Part shown: positions 62,376-64,000 of the stretch, in pieces
Position numbering within the stretch: the stretch's first letter is position 1
Layout of the letters: every line of letters begins with the position of its first letter
Made by a program: the position numbers and the translations under genes
Assembly (NCBI GenBank): GCA_030765055.1
Contig: CM060947.1
Location: 261,208,940 to 261,272,939 of the forward strand
DNA length: 64,000 bases
Origin: Mantis religiosa
Taxonomy: Eukaryota > Arthropoda > Insecta > Mantodea > Mantidae
Direction: 5' to 3'
Notes under the pieces: model-generated
Database searches by the model: none
What the model was told of the DNA's origin: nothing
Seen by the model: the letters and a program-made list of their open reading frames with translations, nothing else

Positions 62376-63378
62376 ATCGCACTATACATAGATGCAAAAA
62401 ACAAATTGACCTTCTGTTGTGAAGAATGGCAGGAAATGTTGCTCTCTTTTGCGATACACCATCACTTTTGTTCCTGGTATCATTGTTTTTCTGCCTTATT
62501 TACATACGATATGAGGTGCCCAAGCCTTATTTTGGTCTCCCAGTTTTACTTCAAAATAATCTAAATAAGCTCTTTCTACAAAGTCAATTTGTTTTCTTTG
62601 TTGGATGAATGTGTATTCCCCATAGATGAAACAAAATACATCAGGGCTATTCACACATGTTCTTTGTAATGAAGCCATACCAGTGTCTATTAAGCCATGT
62701 CACCATCTATAAAAAGGAGAAATAAATGTGAGAATAGTTCAGGTACATTTGCAAACAAGAAGAATAGAACTTGTGTAAAATAAATTAGTATAATGCAAAT
62801 AATATAATCATTTACAAATCATGATGTAAAAATTGAAGTCATAAGACTAAATTATAATGATATTATCAATATCTCATAAACTAGAGCTGCTAGAATTATA
62901 TGAAAAACATTTTCAGAATCAGCAGAACCAAAATACTCAAAATTACTTGGAAACTTTCAGGCACCATTAACTTTATTCCCCCTTCCAGCACTATAAGGCA
63001 TTAAGCTCTTTTTATCTTTTCCAGGGCTCAAGAAAACATAATCATATAAAATACATAATTTGTACAATATAAAAAAAGGCATTAAAACACATATCACCTT
63101 GTTATACACAAAGAGCTTGTTAGCATCTCTTTCTTAAAAACAGAAATATGTTCAAATATTTCCATTTTAAAGTACATATATAGCACAAGACTGAAATGTG
63201 GGCTTTAACTCACTTTGGCTGTGCAGAGTCAGTAATGTGTATATTTTCACAAGTAATGCATGTGAAAATTATATTGCAGCATTCAATTTCACACTTTTTG
63301 CCATATACAGTTCAATGATAGTACATCATGATACAATTATAGAAAATGTATCATTGGAGACAGGAACAGTTTACAAAT
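62376..63378. other. No recognised gene
   Basis: About 1 kb of AT-rich sequence; short frames lack motifs. Confidence 0.45.
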
Positions 63379-63380
63379 AC

Positions 63381-64000
63381 GAGGGCTGTTCAATAAAGAA
63401 TGATCATAATTTTTTTACGATCATAATTTTTCGCACTAAAATTCAATCTTATTATATTCTGTTAGCTTAATGTGAAACAAACACGACGTGGTAGTTTCAT
63501 TGTTGGTACTCCTGGTTCCTGCCTGTGAGAACCAGGTAAGTTCAGACATGTTCAGTATCGCCTACCGCTGCATTGGAGGTAACATGCAGTTAAAGTTGAT
63601 GTTAGAGGAACATCCGGAGTTTCTTTCAAACATAATCACTGCTGATGAAACCTGGCTACATCATTTTGATCCTGAGAGCAAACAACAAACCTCAGTGTGG
63701 AAATCTCCTTCATCACCAACCCCCAAAAAAGCAAAAGTGGTTGCTTCTACTGGGAAAGTTATGATCATCTCATTCTTTGATATTCATGGAATGGTTTATC
63801 AGCATGTTGTACCTGCACACACATCAGTAGCTGGACAATACTACAGGAATGTCCTGAAAACATTGCAAGTTCATATCAGGTGCAAAAGACCACATTTCCG
63901 TGAATCAGGCTGGATGATGCACCACAATAATTCGTGGCCGCATATTGCCAATGTTGTTGCTGAATTTCTTGCAAAAACCAACGTGAAGTACAGCCCTCAC
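63381..64000 (+). mobile_element. Internally deleted mariner, cut by window end
   Basis: Left terminal repeat cgagggctgttcaataaaga preceded by TA. It carries the same internal deletion as 49860-50760 (cgctgcattggaggta joined to atgcagttaaag). The plus strand then encodes LQLKLMLEEHPEFLSNIITA, DETWLHHFDPESK (first Asp) and VYQHVVPAHTSVAGQYYRN. HHNNSWPHIANVVAEFL has Asn where the second catalytic Asp is expected. The right end is outside the window. Confidence 0.87.

Overview
This window is arthropod nuclear DNA, most likely from an insect with a large, repeat-rich genome. A cockroach-like or other polyneopteran would fit, but that is inference. It is not bacterial: there are no operons, and almost every recognisable coding stretch is a eukaryotic transposable element (TE) or its relic. 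I found no intact host gene. The sequence is AT-rich, with nested TEs, tRNA-derived SINEs and long tandem arrays.

Layout. 1-3690: two tandem relics of an unnamed multicopy protein, one of which has grown a 124-bp array, with a mariner between them. 3720-5520: a tRNA-like-ended element with a 133-bp array. 6.3-7.5 kb: a 1.2-kb (AAT)n tract beside a LINE fragment. 8.7-12.2 kb: about 33 copies of a 108-bp satellite built from a SINE body. 12.6-13.1 kb: a second (AAT)n. 13.35-15.23 kb: a second 133-bp array element. 15.4-16.7 kb: mariner. 18.2-19.2 kb: Tc/mariner and Penelope fragments. 20.5-23.1 kb: a T/C-rich satellite with a 288-bp higher-order unit. 23.4-26.4 kb: hAT relic and two LINEs, one with an open 443-codon reverse-transcriptase frame. 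26.9-29.9 kb: a 121-bp satellite.

Continuing: 30.8-32.2 kb: hAT, mariner and SINE debris. 33.3-34.2 kb: LINE 3' end. 34.4-37.75 kb: a mariner whose last 28 codons are amplified into 26 tandem 85-bp units. 38.5-39.8 kb: a decayed Penelope-like element carrying two SINEs. 40.6-41.8 kb: Tc1 relic. 43.1-43.6 kb: a foldback with two inverted tRNA-like arms. 44.1-45.2 kb: LINE copy and tyrosine-recombinase fragment. 45.5-46.5 kb: the SINE-body array again. 47.5-47.9 kb: (GAT)n. 49.9-50.8 kb: internally deleted mariner. 50.8-61.5 kb: a third relic of the unnamed protein, split by a LINE tail and by a young 8.5-kb LTR element with no gag or pol. 61.5-62.4 kb: an inverted-duplication DDE element split by a SINE. 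63.4-64.0 kb: another internally deleted mariner.

The main theme is that several tandem arrays are demonstrably seeded from inside TEs or coding relics: mariner C-terminus (85 bp), unnamed protein (124 bp), LINE zinc-knuckle tail (134 bp), SINE body (108 bp) and foldback arm (133 bp). Unit sizes are similar and mostly not multiples of three. This looks like a recurrent process turning dispersed repeats into local satellites. The second unusual component is the family of 74-nt tRNA-like modules at the ends of foldback and array elements. All identifications come from reading translations and motifs; no database search was run.
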